A stretch of DNA of 64,000 nt, taken from assembly GCA_009840005.1 (NCBI GenBank), contig VXOR01000068.1:24087-88086 (forward strand), in the 5' to 3' direction. This DNA comes from Gemmatimonadota bacterium (GTDB lineage Bacteria; Latescibacterota; UBA2968; UBA8231). Positions within the stretch are counted from its first letter, which is position 1. Each line of letters begins with the position of its first letter. This document shows, piece by piece, positions 40,625-47,726 of this stretch. The notes beneath the pieces are model-generated. The model was not told where the DNA came from. It worked only from the letters and a program-made list of their open reading frames with translations, and did no database searches. A program made the translations under genes and the position numbers.

Positions 40625-41371
40625 ATGCAAAACGTCCTCATCACGGGTGCCACGGGTTTGATCGGCACGGCTGCTGTCGCTAGCCTACGCACTCATTATA
40701 ACTTGCGCGCCCTCAACCGCCGCCCGCTTCCGCACATCGACTGCCACCAGGCCGATCTCGCCGATCTCGATGCCATCCGGCCGGCCTTTGCCGGGATCGA
40801 CGCGGTCGTCCATCTCGCCGCCCATATTGAAAACGATATAGCGGCGATCTTCCGCGCCAACTTGCAGGGGACGGGGAATGTTTTTGCCGCAGCCCAAGAG
40901 GCCGGGGTGTGCCGTGTCCTTTTTGCCAGCAGCGGGTCGGTCATGAGCGGCTATGCCGCGCTCTCGCCATACAAGGAGCTTTTGGCCGGCGAGTACGACC
41001 AAGTGCCCGCCGAGTGGCCGATGCTGACTGCGCGATCGCCCCTGCGGCCGACGGGATTGTACGCGGCCAGCAAGGTCTGGGGCGAGGAGTTGGGTCGCGA
41101 GTACGCTTCGGCCCACGGCATGTCTGTCCTCTGCCTGCGCTTTGGGCGCGTCAATCCGGAAAACCGCCCGACCCATTCCCGCGAGTTCTGCGTCTGGTGC
41201 AGCCAGCGCGACGCCGTGCAGATGATCGAAAAGTGCCTTGCCGCCCCTCTCGACTTGCCCTTCGACACCTTCTTCGTCAACTCGGACAACAAATGGGGCT
41301 ACCGCGACTTAGAACACGCTCGCCAGACGGTGGGCTTTGTGCCCGCAGACCGAGCCGAAGACTACCGCTGA
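40625..41371 (+). CDS. Uronate-dehydrogenase-like SDR (Udh-like)
   Basis: This is a 248-residue extended SDR from ATG 40625 (MQNVLITGATGLIGTAAVASL). Signature residues: the glycine loop GATGLIG, the SSGSV serine and YAASKVWGEELG (YxxxK: Y, K). FGRVNPEN and the C-terminal NSDNKWGYRDLEHARQTVGFVPADRAEDYR resemble uronate dehydrogenase, which oxidises D-galacturonate or glucuronate to aldaric acid lactones with NAD. Upstream in-frame codons add nothing conserved. It stands at the head of the plus-strand group and lies only 11 bp from the CBM9-like gene. A uronate substrate is likely but not proved. Confidence 0.75.
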   Translation: MQNVLITGATGLIGTAAVASLRTHYNLRALNRRPLPHIDCHQADLADLDAIRPAFAGIDAVVHLAAHIENDIAAIFRANLQGTGNVFAAAQEAGVCRVLFASSGSVMSGYAALSPYKELLAGEYDQVPAEWPMLTARSPLRPTGLYAASKVWGEELGREYASAHGMSVLCLRFGRVNPENRPTHSREFCVWCSQRDAVQMIEKCLAAPLDLPFDTFFVNSDNKWGYRDLEHARQTVGFVPADRAEDYR

Positions 41372-41382
41372 GGAGAAAATTT

Positions 41383-42204
41383 ATGCTGCCTTTTGCTATG
41401 TGCGCGATTTTGCTCGCTGCTTCTGCCGTGCGTGCGGACGTGAACATCAACGCTCCCTTGTTGGAGATGGCTCCGGTCATTGACGGCGATCTCGCCGAGT
41501 GGAAGGACCGCGCCCACAACGACGGCGTTTGGGACATGCGCCGCATCAGCGAGGCTGGCTTCTACCGCCTCGATCGCGGTGCGCACAACCGCCTCACCGA
41601 CCACGGCGACGAGCCACACCTCGAAGACGACTTGCGCGCTCGCTACTACATTGCTTGGGATGCGCAAAACTTCTACTTCGGGGCCGAGGTCTGGGACAAT
41701 GTCAACGATCTCGACGACCCCGATCCGGCGGACAAGCGGTGGTATTTCAAGGATGCGATTTGCTGGTTTATGGAAGGCCCGCGCGACCGGGCCAACGAGC
41801 GCTTCGGCCAAGGCGACAACGCTTTCTGCTTTGTGGCCGATCCGCAGCGCACGCCGCAGAACGCTTGGTGGCGGCACGGTGCGCCCGGCCAGAGCTACAT
41901 TGAAGAGCCAATCCCCGAGGCCGCTTGCGACTACGTGGTACGCATGGATCCTTGGGGCCGGAGCACGGCTGATTTCATCTTGGAGGCCCGCGTGGATATG
42001 CACGTGACGTTTGCCCAGAGCGATCCCCGCTGGCAGCCGCCGCAAGTGGGCGACGAATACAGCATGGAAATCGTCCACACCGACCCGGACGGCGGTGCAT
42101 ACGGCGGGCACTTCATGATCTACGGCAATGGCGACGACGATAACACGTGGGGTCGGATGATCTTGGTCGGTCCGCGGATGCCGATTGGGCGGCTCGCCGA
42201 GTAG
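41383..42204 (+). CDS. Secreted CBM9-like (DOMON) carbohydrate-binding protein
   Basis: This is a 273-residue exported protein. ATG 41383 has GAGGAG 6 bp upstream, and a signal peptide ends near ASAVRA. It is a single carbohydrate-binding, family-9-like beta sandwich (PVIDGDLAEWKDRAHND, YYIAWDAQNFYFGAEVWDNVNDLDDPD, VGDEYSMEIVHTDPDGG). The C-terminal GNGDDDNTWGRMILVG repeats, with five base differences over 56 bp, in a shortened copy at 42787-42885. The domain binds soluble sugars or polymers at the surface, and the Udh-like enzyme upstream suggests a role in uronic-acid-rich glycan use. Lack of other catalytic regions makes it a pure binding protein. Confidence 0.85.
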   Translation: MLPFAMCAILLAASAVRADVNINAPLLEMAPVIDGDLAEWKDRAHNDGVWDMRRISEAGFYRLDRGAHNRLTDHGDEPHLEDDLRARYYIAWDAQNFYFGAEVWDNVNDLDDPDPADKRWYFKDAICWFMEGPRDRANERFGQGDNAFCFVADPQRTPQNAWWRHGAPGQSYIEEPIPEAACDYVVRMDPWGRSTADFILEARVDMHVTFAQSDPRWQPPQVGDEYSMEIVHTDPDGGAYGGHFMIYGNGDDDNTWGRMILVGPRMPIGRLAE

Positions 42205-42214
42205 GAAAAAGAAG

Positions 42215-42751
42215 ATGCACCGTAGCGCAGTACTTCTGCCCTTGGCAATAGCGACCCTCATCGCCCTCGCCGGCTGCAACTCCAATGCAGTCTCCACGGA
42301 CAGTCGAGCGCCTGCGTTCACCTTACCTGCGGCAGATGGGACTTCTGTTTCCCTATCCGATTTACTCGACAACCGTGCGGCGGCGGTACTGTTGTTCTAC
42401 AGAGGATTCTTCTGAGGTTCCTGTCGGAGCCAACTAGGTGAGTTGGCAGATGTGTATCCCGAGTTTCTAAAGCGCAACGTGTCGCTTGCGGCGATCAGCA
42501 CGGATGACACGACCGACGCGCTGAAAATGGTGGAGCTCTCCGGCGCTGAATTCGCCATTTTGTCAGACAAGGACGCCGAGGTAGCCAAGGACTACGGAGT
42601 TTACAACCTGCTGAATGACGGCGTCGCAACGCCGTCCGCTGTCATCGTCTCGCCCGAGGGCGACATCGAATGGAAATACGTAGGGAGAGGTATCTCCGAC
42701 CGGCCGACGCCCGACTCAATTTTGGCTCAAATCGACCGATTGATACAGTGA
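42215..42751 (+). CDS. Selenocysteine-containing peroxiredoxin-like lipoprotein (UGA read as Sec)
   Basis: A single open frame from ATG 42215 to the TGA ending at 42751 gives 178 residues if the in-frame TGA at 42413-42415 is decoded. The lipobox LAGC gives Cys21; the redoxin/AhpC-TSA domain is APAFTLPAADGTSVSLSDLL. VLLFYRGFF-U-GSCRSQLGEL places Sec67 where peroxiredoxins have their first active-site Cys (FYRGxWCPFCRxQL), with C70 as partner (UxxC). The frame continues intact for 111 codons (ISTDDTTDALKMVE, FAILSDKDAEVAKDYGVYN, PSAVIVSPEGDIEWKYVG). Classical protein conservation past the TGA argues against a nonsense mutation. The ribosome site is weak (GAAAAAGAAG). It lies between the CBM9-like gene and its truncated copy. 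Confidence 0.78.
42429..42447 (+). promoter_or_regulatory. Candidate bacterial SECIS stem-loop
   Basis: GCCAAC-TAGGTGA-GTTGGC folds into a perfect 6-bp stem with a 7-nt loop containing AGGU. It begins 13 nt after the TGA at 42413-42415, in the spacing range of SelB-binding SECIS elements (Escherichia coli fdhF places its apical stem about 11 nt downstream with an AGGUCU loop). A second small hairpin, GGTTCC-TGTC-GGAGCC, lies just upstream (42416-42431). The two overlap by a few bases and are mutually exclusive. Confidence 0.65.
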
Positions 42752-42786
42752 GTCGCCCCCATTCAGGTGTAAAGGAGACCTTGCTC

Positions 42787-42885
42787 ATGATTTACGGCAA
42801 TGGCGACGACGACAACACATGGGGCCGGATGATCTTGGGCGGCTCGCAGAGTAGGGCGGAGGTGGTTAAATTATTTGGTAGTTAA
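42787..42885 (+). pseudogene. Truncated copy of the CBM9-like gene's 3' end
   Basis: AAAGGAG precedes ATG 42787, and the frame reads MIYGNGDDDNTWGRMIL, a near copy of residues 245-261 of the 41383-42204 protein. It then diverges and stops at 42885. Over 56 bp it differs from 42115-42170 at five sites, four of them synonymous. This suggests a formerly functional paralog reduced to its ribosome site and part of its 3' end. The 190-bp gap to the Uma2 gene contains nothing else recognised. Confidence 0.6.
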
Positions 42886-42941
42886 TTGACCGGCATTTAG
42901 GCGTCTATAAACCGCACATCTAGTGACGAGAGGAGGGCGAT

Positions 42942-43493
42942 ATGCTTAGCCCCAACCCAGCCGTCAAGTTCACCTATGAGGACTACCAACACACCCCGGA
43001 GGACAAGCGCTACGAGTTATTGGACGGAGAATTGATTGTGGTTCCCGCGCCCAACCTAGAGCACCAGAGAATTGGCATCCGGCTAGGAGCGTTGCTCCAT
43101 GGCTTCGTACAGGAGAGGGGTTTAGGCGAGGTCTTCCACGCGCCCTGCGACGTGGTGCTGTCGAATACGGATGTGGTACAGCCGGACCTATTGTTCGTCT
43201 CCGATGAGCGAGCGCACCTGCTGCTCGGTGGCGCGAGTGTCCTCGGTGCACCGGATTTGGTGGTCGAAATCCTGTCCCCCTCTACTGCTGGGCGGGATCG
43301 GACGCTCAAACGCGCCCTGTACGCCAAGTATGGCGTGAAGGAATACTGGCTAGTCGATTCGGATGCCCGGACGGTGACGGTGCTGCTGCTCGGCGGGGGT
43401 GCCTTCGAGGCGGAGGCCATCTACGGCGAGGGGCAAACGATGACCTCGTCCACGCTCGCGGGTTTCTCTGTTGGCTTAAACGAGATTTTCTAG
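42942..43493 (+). CDS. Uma2-family (DUF820) endonuclease-like protein
   Basis: This is a 183-residue protein with GGAGG 7 bp before ATG 42942. The PD-(D/E)XK-like core residues of the Uma2/DUF820 family are visible: E30 (LLDGELIVV), D82 (VQPDLLFVS), E109 (LVVEILSPST) and K123 in the TLKRALYAKYGVKEYWLVD stretch. These abundant proteins, especially in Cyanobacteria and Chloroflexi, are thought to be nucleases but have no firm role. It is a free-standing gene in an area of remnants and repeats. Confidence 0.87.
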   Translation: MLSPNPAVKFTYEDYQHTPEDKRYELLDGELIVVPAPNLEHQRIGIRLGALLHGFVQERGLGEVFHAPCDVVLSNTDVVQPDLLFVSDERAHLLLGGASVLGAPDLVVEILSPSTAGRDRTLKRALYAKYGVKEYWLVDSDARTVTVLLLGGGAFEAEAIYGEGQTMTSSTLAGFSVGLNEIF

Positions 43494-43683
43494 CGAGGAG
43501 CGTCGCCTCGATTTAGGCTTTAAAGGCTTATTTCATTGCTGACGCCTCCGCTGAACTAAGTTCCCGTGACTGCTCCAAGCATTTCCAGCGACACCTTGAG
43601 AATTACGTCATTCTCATTCGCGTCGGGCTCTTCGTCGGAATGCACCATGAATCGGTATTCTCTCTGATTTCGGAAGGAGTCAA

Positions 43684-43914
43684 ATGAACCTGCAACACAC
43701 AATCAAAGCGTTCATCAGGTCGGGCGAGACCCACTACGTTGCCGAGTGCGTCGAGTTGGCCGTTGTAACGCAAGGCGTCACTTTAGATGAAACCTTGGCC
43801 AACCTCCGCGAAGCGGTCGCACTGCATATAGAGGGTGAAGATCTCTCGACTTTCGGTCTAGTGCCAAACCCGACAATTTTATATTCTTTTCGACAAGGAG
43901 CAACACATGAGTAG
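43684..43914 (+). CDS. HicB-like small protein without HicA partner
   Basis: This 76-residue protein has AAGGAG before ATG 43684. The HicB-like (partial RNase-H-like) fold is visible in TIKAFIRSGETHYVAECVELAVVTQGVTLDETLANLREAVALHIE. No C-terminal DNA-binding segment and no HicA toxin (about 60 residues) are adjacent, unlike usual hicAB pairs. Its stop overlaps the start of the gamma-glutamyltransferase gene by 8 bp, so the two are translated together. The 190 bp upstream contain no gene I can support. An orphan antitoxin or a repurposed HicB-fold regulator is possible. Confidence 0.82.
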   Translation: MNLQHTIKAFIRSGETHYVAECVELAVVTQGVTLDETLANLREAVALHIEGEDLSTFGLVPNPTILYSFRQGATHE

Positions 43915-45517
43915 GGTAGATCAGATTGGCTGGCACGCCCAGAGCAAAACCGGCGTTATTGCGGCTGGTGGCGCTGGAGCCGTAGCTGCTGGTATTGAAA
44001 TCCTCGGCGCGGGCGGCAATGCAGCCGATGCCGCAGCCGGTGCGATTCTCGCGCTCAATGTCACCGATCACGGGGCCTGTTCCATCGGTGGGGAAGTGCC
44101 GGTGCTCGTCTGGGACGGCAATGCGGTCAAGTCGCTGTCCGGCCAGGGGCGCGCGCCGCTGTCGCCGGAGGCTATTGCTTGGTACATGGAGCACGGCATT
44201 CCGGACCGCGACATCAAGATGGCTCCGGTGCCCTCGGTCGTGGATTTGTGCATTACCCTTTTGCAGCAATACGGCACGCAGAGCTTTGCCGCGATTGTCG
44301 CGCCGACCTTGGCCCTGCTCGACGAAGGCGAGGAGGCGTGGCATCCCGACTTAGCGCGGACGCTGCGGCGCATGGTAGAGGAGGAACACCGCGCCGCTGG
44401 CAATCGCCAAGAGAAGCTGCAAGCAGCCTGCGATCACTTCTATGGCCGCCGCGCCGAACACGGCGATATAGCCGAAGACTTGGAGGCGTTCTACGTGGAG
44501 CACGGCGGGTTCTTGCGCCGCGCGGATCTGGCCGCCCATAGGACTTTGATCGAAGAGCCGGTGGCAGTCGATTACCGGGGGTACCAAGTGTACAAGTGCG
44601 GCCCGTGGACCCAAGGCCCCTATCTGTGCCAAGCCCTGCGCCTGCTCGAAGGGTTTGATCTCAAAAGCATGGGGCATTGCTCGGCCGACTACGTCCACGC
44701 GGTCGTCGAAGCGATGAAGCTGGCCATGGCCGACCGCGACGCGCACTACGGCGACCCCCTGTTTGTGGACGTGCCCATGAACGCCTTGCTGTCCGACGAA
44801 TACACCCAGCTCCGGCAGCCTTTGATTGACATGGGGCAAGCCGCGTTGGACGCCCGCCCCGGCGATCCACACGGCATGAAGGCACTACAGGAGGGGGGCG
44901 TGTTCCAGCCCGGGGGCGGCGGCACTACCACATGCGTGGTGGCTGACCGCTGGGGCATGGTCGTATCGGCCACGCCGAGCGCGAATGTCTATCATGCTGG
45001 CGGCACCGGCAGCACGGGCGTCTCGTATGGCAACCGTCTGCGCAGCCTCAACACGACTCCCGGACACCCCAATTGCATCGCACCGGGCAAGCGGCCCCGC
45101 ATCACCCTGACGCCTACGATGGTGCTCAAAGACGGCGCACCCGTGTTGGCCATCAGTGTGGCTGGCGGTGACTTGCAAGACCAGGCGACTTTGAACCTCT
45201 TGCTCGACTTTATGGAGTTTGGGATGCAGCCGGCCGAAGCGGTCGTTGCGCCGCGCTTTGCCACAGACCACCACGAGGACTCGTTTGATCCCAATCCGGT
45301 GCGCGAGCAGACGTTTATCGAGGCTGGATCGCTGGCCATCAGTTCGGCTGTCGATGCAGAGGTCCGGGACGAACTGGCGCGGCGCGGCCACCAAGTCGAG
45401 CTGCGCAACGGTCCCATCGCCACTCCAGTCATGTTGTGGGCCGACGCGGGCAGGTACTACGCGGCCGGCGATCCGGCTGCAGGCCGCCACGCCGCAGGGT
45501 TGGACGATGGAGTGTAG
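43907..45517 (+). CDS. Gamma-glutamyltransferase-family Ntn hydrolase (2)
   Basis: This 536-residue protein has AAGGAG before ATG 43907, overlapping the HicB-like stop. The family's early EILGAGGNAADAAAGAILAL block is present. The autocleavage/nucleophile site reads GGGGTTTCVVADRWGMVVS with T340 in the nucleophile place, T341 second, then T342 and C343 instead of the usual H-x. SYGNRLRSLNTTPGHPNCIAPGKRPRITLTPTMVLKDG corresponds to the small-subunit loops. No signal peptide is visible, so it is cytoplasmic. Its relative at 25462-27078 is only distantly similar. The substrate (gamma-glutamyl peptide or another amide) is not known. Confidence 0.83.
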   Translation: MSRVDQIGWHAQSKTGVIAAGGAGAVAAGIEILGAGGNAADAAAGAILALNVTDHGACSIGGEVPVLVWDGNAVKSLSGQGRAPLSPEAIAWYMEHGIPDRDIKMAPVPSVVDLCITLLQQYGTQSFAAIVAPTLALLDEGEEAWHPDLARTLRRMVEEEHRAAGNRQEKLQAACDHFYGRRAEHGDIAEDLEAFYVEHGGFLRRADLAAHRTLIEEPVAVDYRGYQVYKCGPWTQGPYLCQALRLLEGFDLKSMGHCSADYVHAVVEAMKLAMADRDAHYGDPLFVDVPMNALLSDEYTQLRQPLIDMGQAALDARPGDPHGMKALQEGGVFQPGGGGTTTCVVADRWGMVVSATPSANVYHAGGTGSTGVSYGNRLRSLNTTPGHPNCIAPGKRPRITLTPTMVLKDGAPVLAISVAGGDLQDQATLNLLLDFMEFGMQPAEAVVAPRFATDHHEDSFDPNPVREQTFIEAGSLAISSAVDAEVRDELARRGHQVELRNGPIATPVMLWADAGRYYAAGDPAAGRHAAGLDDGV

Positions 45518-45518
45518 G

Positions 45519-45604
45519 AGATGCTTCGACTCCGCTCCGCTTCGCTCAGCATGACGGCAAGTACACTACCAACACCTGTCATGCTGAGCGAAGCGAAGCA
45601 TCTC
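45519..45604. repeat. GCTTCG hairpin repeat (MITE interior without ends)
   Basis: AGATGCTTCG...TTCGCTCAGCATGAC (45519-45555) and GTCATGCTGAGCGAAGCGAAGCATCT (45578-45603) make a long imperfect hairpin, the same sequence as the interior of the MITEs at 6697 and 53586. The 17-bp outer ends with the ACACGACAGTA core are absent. The element lies 2 bp behind the GGT stop; the rest of the 204-bp gap to 45722 shows nothing. Confidence 0.7.
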
Positions 45605-45721
45605 ATGCCCAAGAGTAAGATACCTAATGGCTATAGCTCCGTTGAGATTGCGGCTGCGGGGCATTGGAGCCATATTGTCCGCGTTTAATCTCGATAAAAT
45701 CGCCTCTGAAGCTGGTTTTTG

Positions 45722-47719
45722 ATGACGTCGCCGACTGCGGCCCCTATATATCGAGAAGAGCATACTCGCCAAGGCGTGGCTAGCGGCCTCACGATCCGCT
45801 CCTTGGTGCTCGGCGTCATCCAAGTCCTCGTGGTGTGTTTGGGCGCGCCCTACGCTATTTGGGTCTTGGGCTCGTCCGAGATCACGTGGTCGTTCTTTCC
45901 GATTGCCGTCGGCTTCTCGTTCTGCTGCCTCATCCTGCTCAACATCCTACTCAAGACGATCAATCCCGGCTGGGCCTTGCGGCCGGCCGAGATGATCACG
46001 GTAGTAGTAATGGGCCTGGTGACGACTGGCATCCCCATCTTTATGATGGGCTATGTGCTGTCGATCCCCACCACGCCCTATTACTTTGCCTCGGCTGAAA
46101 ACCAGTGGGGCACGTACGTCTTGCCCTACCTGCCAGCGTGGCTGTTGCCGAGCAATGACGGCTTGGCCATGACTTGGTTTTTTGAAGGGCTGCCCATAGG
46201 TGAGCCGATGCCTTGGGGTACCCTGCTCGATGCGTGGGCCATGCCGCTATTTTGGTGGCTGAGCTTTATCTGGACCTTGTACGCGGTTTGTTTTTGCCTC
46301 GTCGTCATTTTGCGCAAGCAATGGGTCGAGCGCGAGCGGCTGGCCTATCCGCTGATGGAGGTGCCGCAAGCTCTGGTGGCGGATGCCGATGGCCCTGCGC
46401 GCGTGCCGGCTGTCTTGCGTAACAAGGTCTTTTGGCTGGGGGCGGCGATCCCCCTGTGCATCGTCTTGTGGAACATCGTCGGCTTTTTCTTCCACTTTTT
46501 TCCCAAGATCGAATGGCACCATCCCATCCAGATCGCGCACGGCTTTCCGACTATTAATATCCGCTTCTACTTCCCAGTCGTGGGCTTCATGTATTTCGCC
46601 AACCTCAATGTGACCTTCAGTATCTGGTTTTTCTATTTGTTGCTGTTGGTCGAAGAGGGCCTGTTTAACCGCTTTGGCGTTGGCGTGACCGAAGCCGACA
46701 ACTTTGTGTGGGGCTTGCCGTCGACGTCTTGGCAGTGCTGGGGAGCGTTTGTGGTGCTGGTGTTGTGGGGCTTGTGGATGGCGCGCGACCACCTCAAGGA
46801 CGTGTTCCGCAAGGCGTGGAATCCCGCCCATCCGGTTGATGACAGCCGCGAGCTGATGTCCTATCGCAGTGCGGTCGTCGGCCTGTTGGTTGGGGTCGTC
46901 TATATGCTGGCGTGGCTTAACAAGGCTGGCATGGAAATGTCGGTGGCGGCGTTTTTCTTGGGGGGTGTGCTCATTGCCTACTTGGGCATCACCCGCTTGG
47001 TGGTGCAGGCTGGCGTCTTTTACCTGACGACGCCCGTAGTAAGCCAAGCCATGACCATGATGACCTTTGGTACGAGTGCGATTTCGCCGACGGGCTTGGC
47101 GGCCTTGGGGATGAGCTATGGATTCTTCAGCGATGTGCAGTCGATTTTTATGCCGTCGGCTGCCCATGCCACCCGGCTGCACGACGCCATGCGCATGAGC
47201 CGTCGCGGCCTGTGCTTAGCTATTGCGCTGGCCCTGTTGATCGGCTTTGTCGCCGCCATTGTGTACGTCATTGCCATGGCCTACGAGCAGGGGGCTTCCA
47301 ACTTCAACTCTTGGTTTTTCCGCGTCTCCTCGGGCGCGGGGGTGCGTTCCTTTGAAGACGCGATGAGCAAAATAAAAACTCCGGCCGATTTCCACGCGCA
47401 AAAGTTAGGCTTCTTTGGTATCGGTGCGGCGGCGATGACGGTTTTGACGTTTATGCAGTATCGCTTCCCGTGGTGGCCCCTGCACCCGGTGGGTTTGGCG
47501 ATCTCCGCGATCTGGATGGTGCGTAACCAAGCCCCAGCGATTTTTGTGTCTTGGGCGGCCAAGAGCCTGATCATGCGCTTTGGCGGCATTGATCTATACC
47601 GCAAGGCTGCGCCGTTTTTCATCGGCTTGATTCTCGGGCATTTCTTTGGGGTAGGGATCTCGTTCATCGTCGATATGATTTTCTTCCCCGGCAACGGCCA
47701 TCCCGTCCTCCACGGCTGA
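45722..47719 (+). CDS. DUF6785/DUF6784-type polytopic membrane protein (2)
   Basis: This is a 665-residue membrane protein with about a dozen or more hydrophobic segments. ATG 45722 is chosen over TTG 45719; no strong ribosome site is seen. Characteristic blocks are ASAENQWGTYVLPYLPAWLLPSNDGLAM, RKQWVERERLAYPLMEVPQALVADADG, ELMSYRSAVVGLLVGV, YRFPWWPLHPVGLAISAIWMVRNQAPAIFVSW and FFPGNGHPVLHG. It is followed by a tandem paralog (7 bp away) that is about 80 percent similar by eye. A third relative is at 15189-17084. A transport or polymer-handling role is plausible but unproved. Confidence 0.82.
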   Translation: MTSPTAAPIYREEHTRQGVASGLTIRSLVLGVIQVLVVCLGAPYAIWVLGSSEITWSFFPIAVGFSFCCLILLNILLKTINPGWALRPAEMITVVVMGLVTTGIPIFMMGYVLSIPTTPYYFASAENQWGTYVLPYLPAWLLPSNDGLAMTWFFEGLPIGEPMPWGTLLDAWAMPLFWWLSFIWTLYAVCFCLVVILRKQWVERERLAYPLMEVPQALVADADGPARVPAVLRNKVFWLGAAIPLCIVLWNIVGFFFHFFPKIEWHHPIQIAHGFPTINIRFYFPVVGFMYFANLNVTFSIWFFYLLLLVEEGLFNRFGVGVTEADNFVWGLPSTSWQCWGAFVVLVLWGLWMARDHLKDVFRKAWNPAHPVDDSRELMSYRSAVVGLLVGVVYMLAWLNKAGMEMSVAAFFLGGVLIAYLGITRLVVQAGVFYLTTPVVSQAMTMMTFGTSAISPTGLAALGMSYGFFSDVQSIFMPSAAHATRLHDAMRMSRRGLCLAIALALLIGFVAAIVYVIAMAYEQGASNFNSWFFRVSSGAGVRSFEDAMSKIKTPADFHAQKLGFFGIGAAAMTVLTFMQYRFPWWPLHPVGLAISAIWMVRNQAPAIFVSWAAKSLIMRFGGIDLYRKAAPFFIGLILGHFFGVGISFIVDMIFFPGNGHPVLHG

Positions 47720-47726
47720 GGCCGCG

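Noticed and set aside
40909..42204. A 431-codon frame before the CBM9-like protein.
   Set aside because: The first 158 codons are a frame shadow of the uronate-dehydrogenase-like gene. The signal peptide and GAGGAG site are at 41383.
42413..42415. The TGA as a simple nonsense mutation or sequencing error.
   Set aside because: The frame after it is intact and conserved in style, the codon is at the catalytic position, and a SECIS-like stem follows at the right distance. Not excluded experimentally.
43556..43702. A 48-codon minus-strand frame (CVAGSFDSFRNQREYRFMVH...) antisense to the HicB-like start.
   Set aside because: No ribosome site, doubtful TTG start, no known family. It may be real but cannot be supported.
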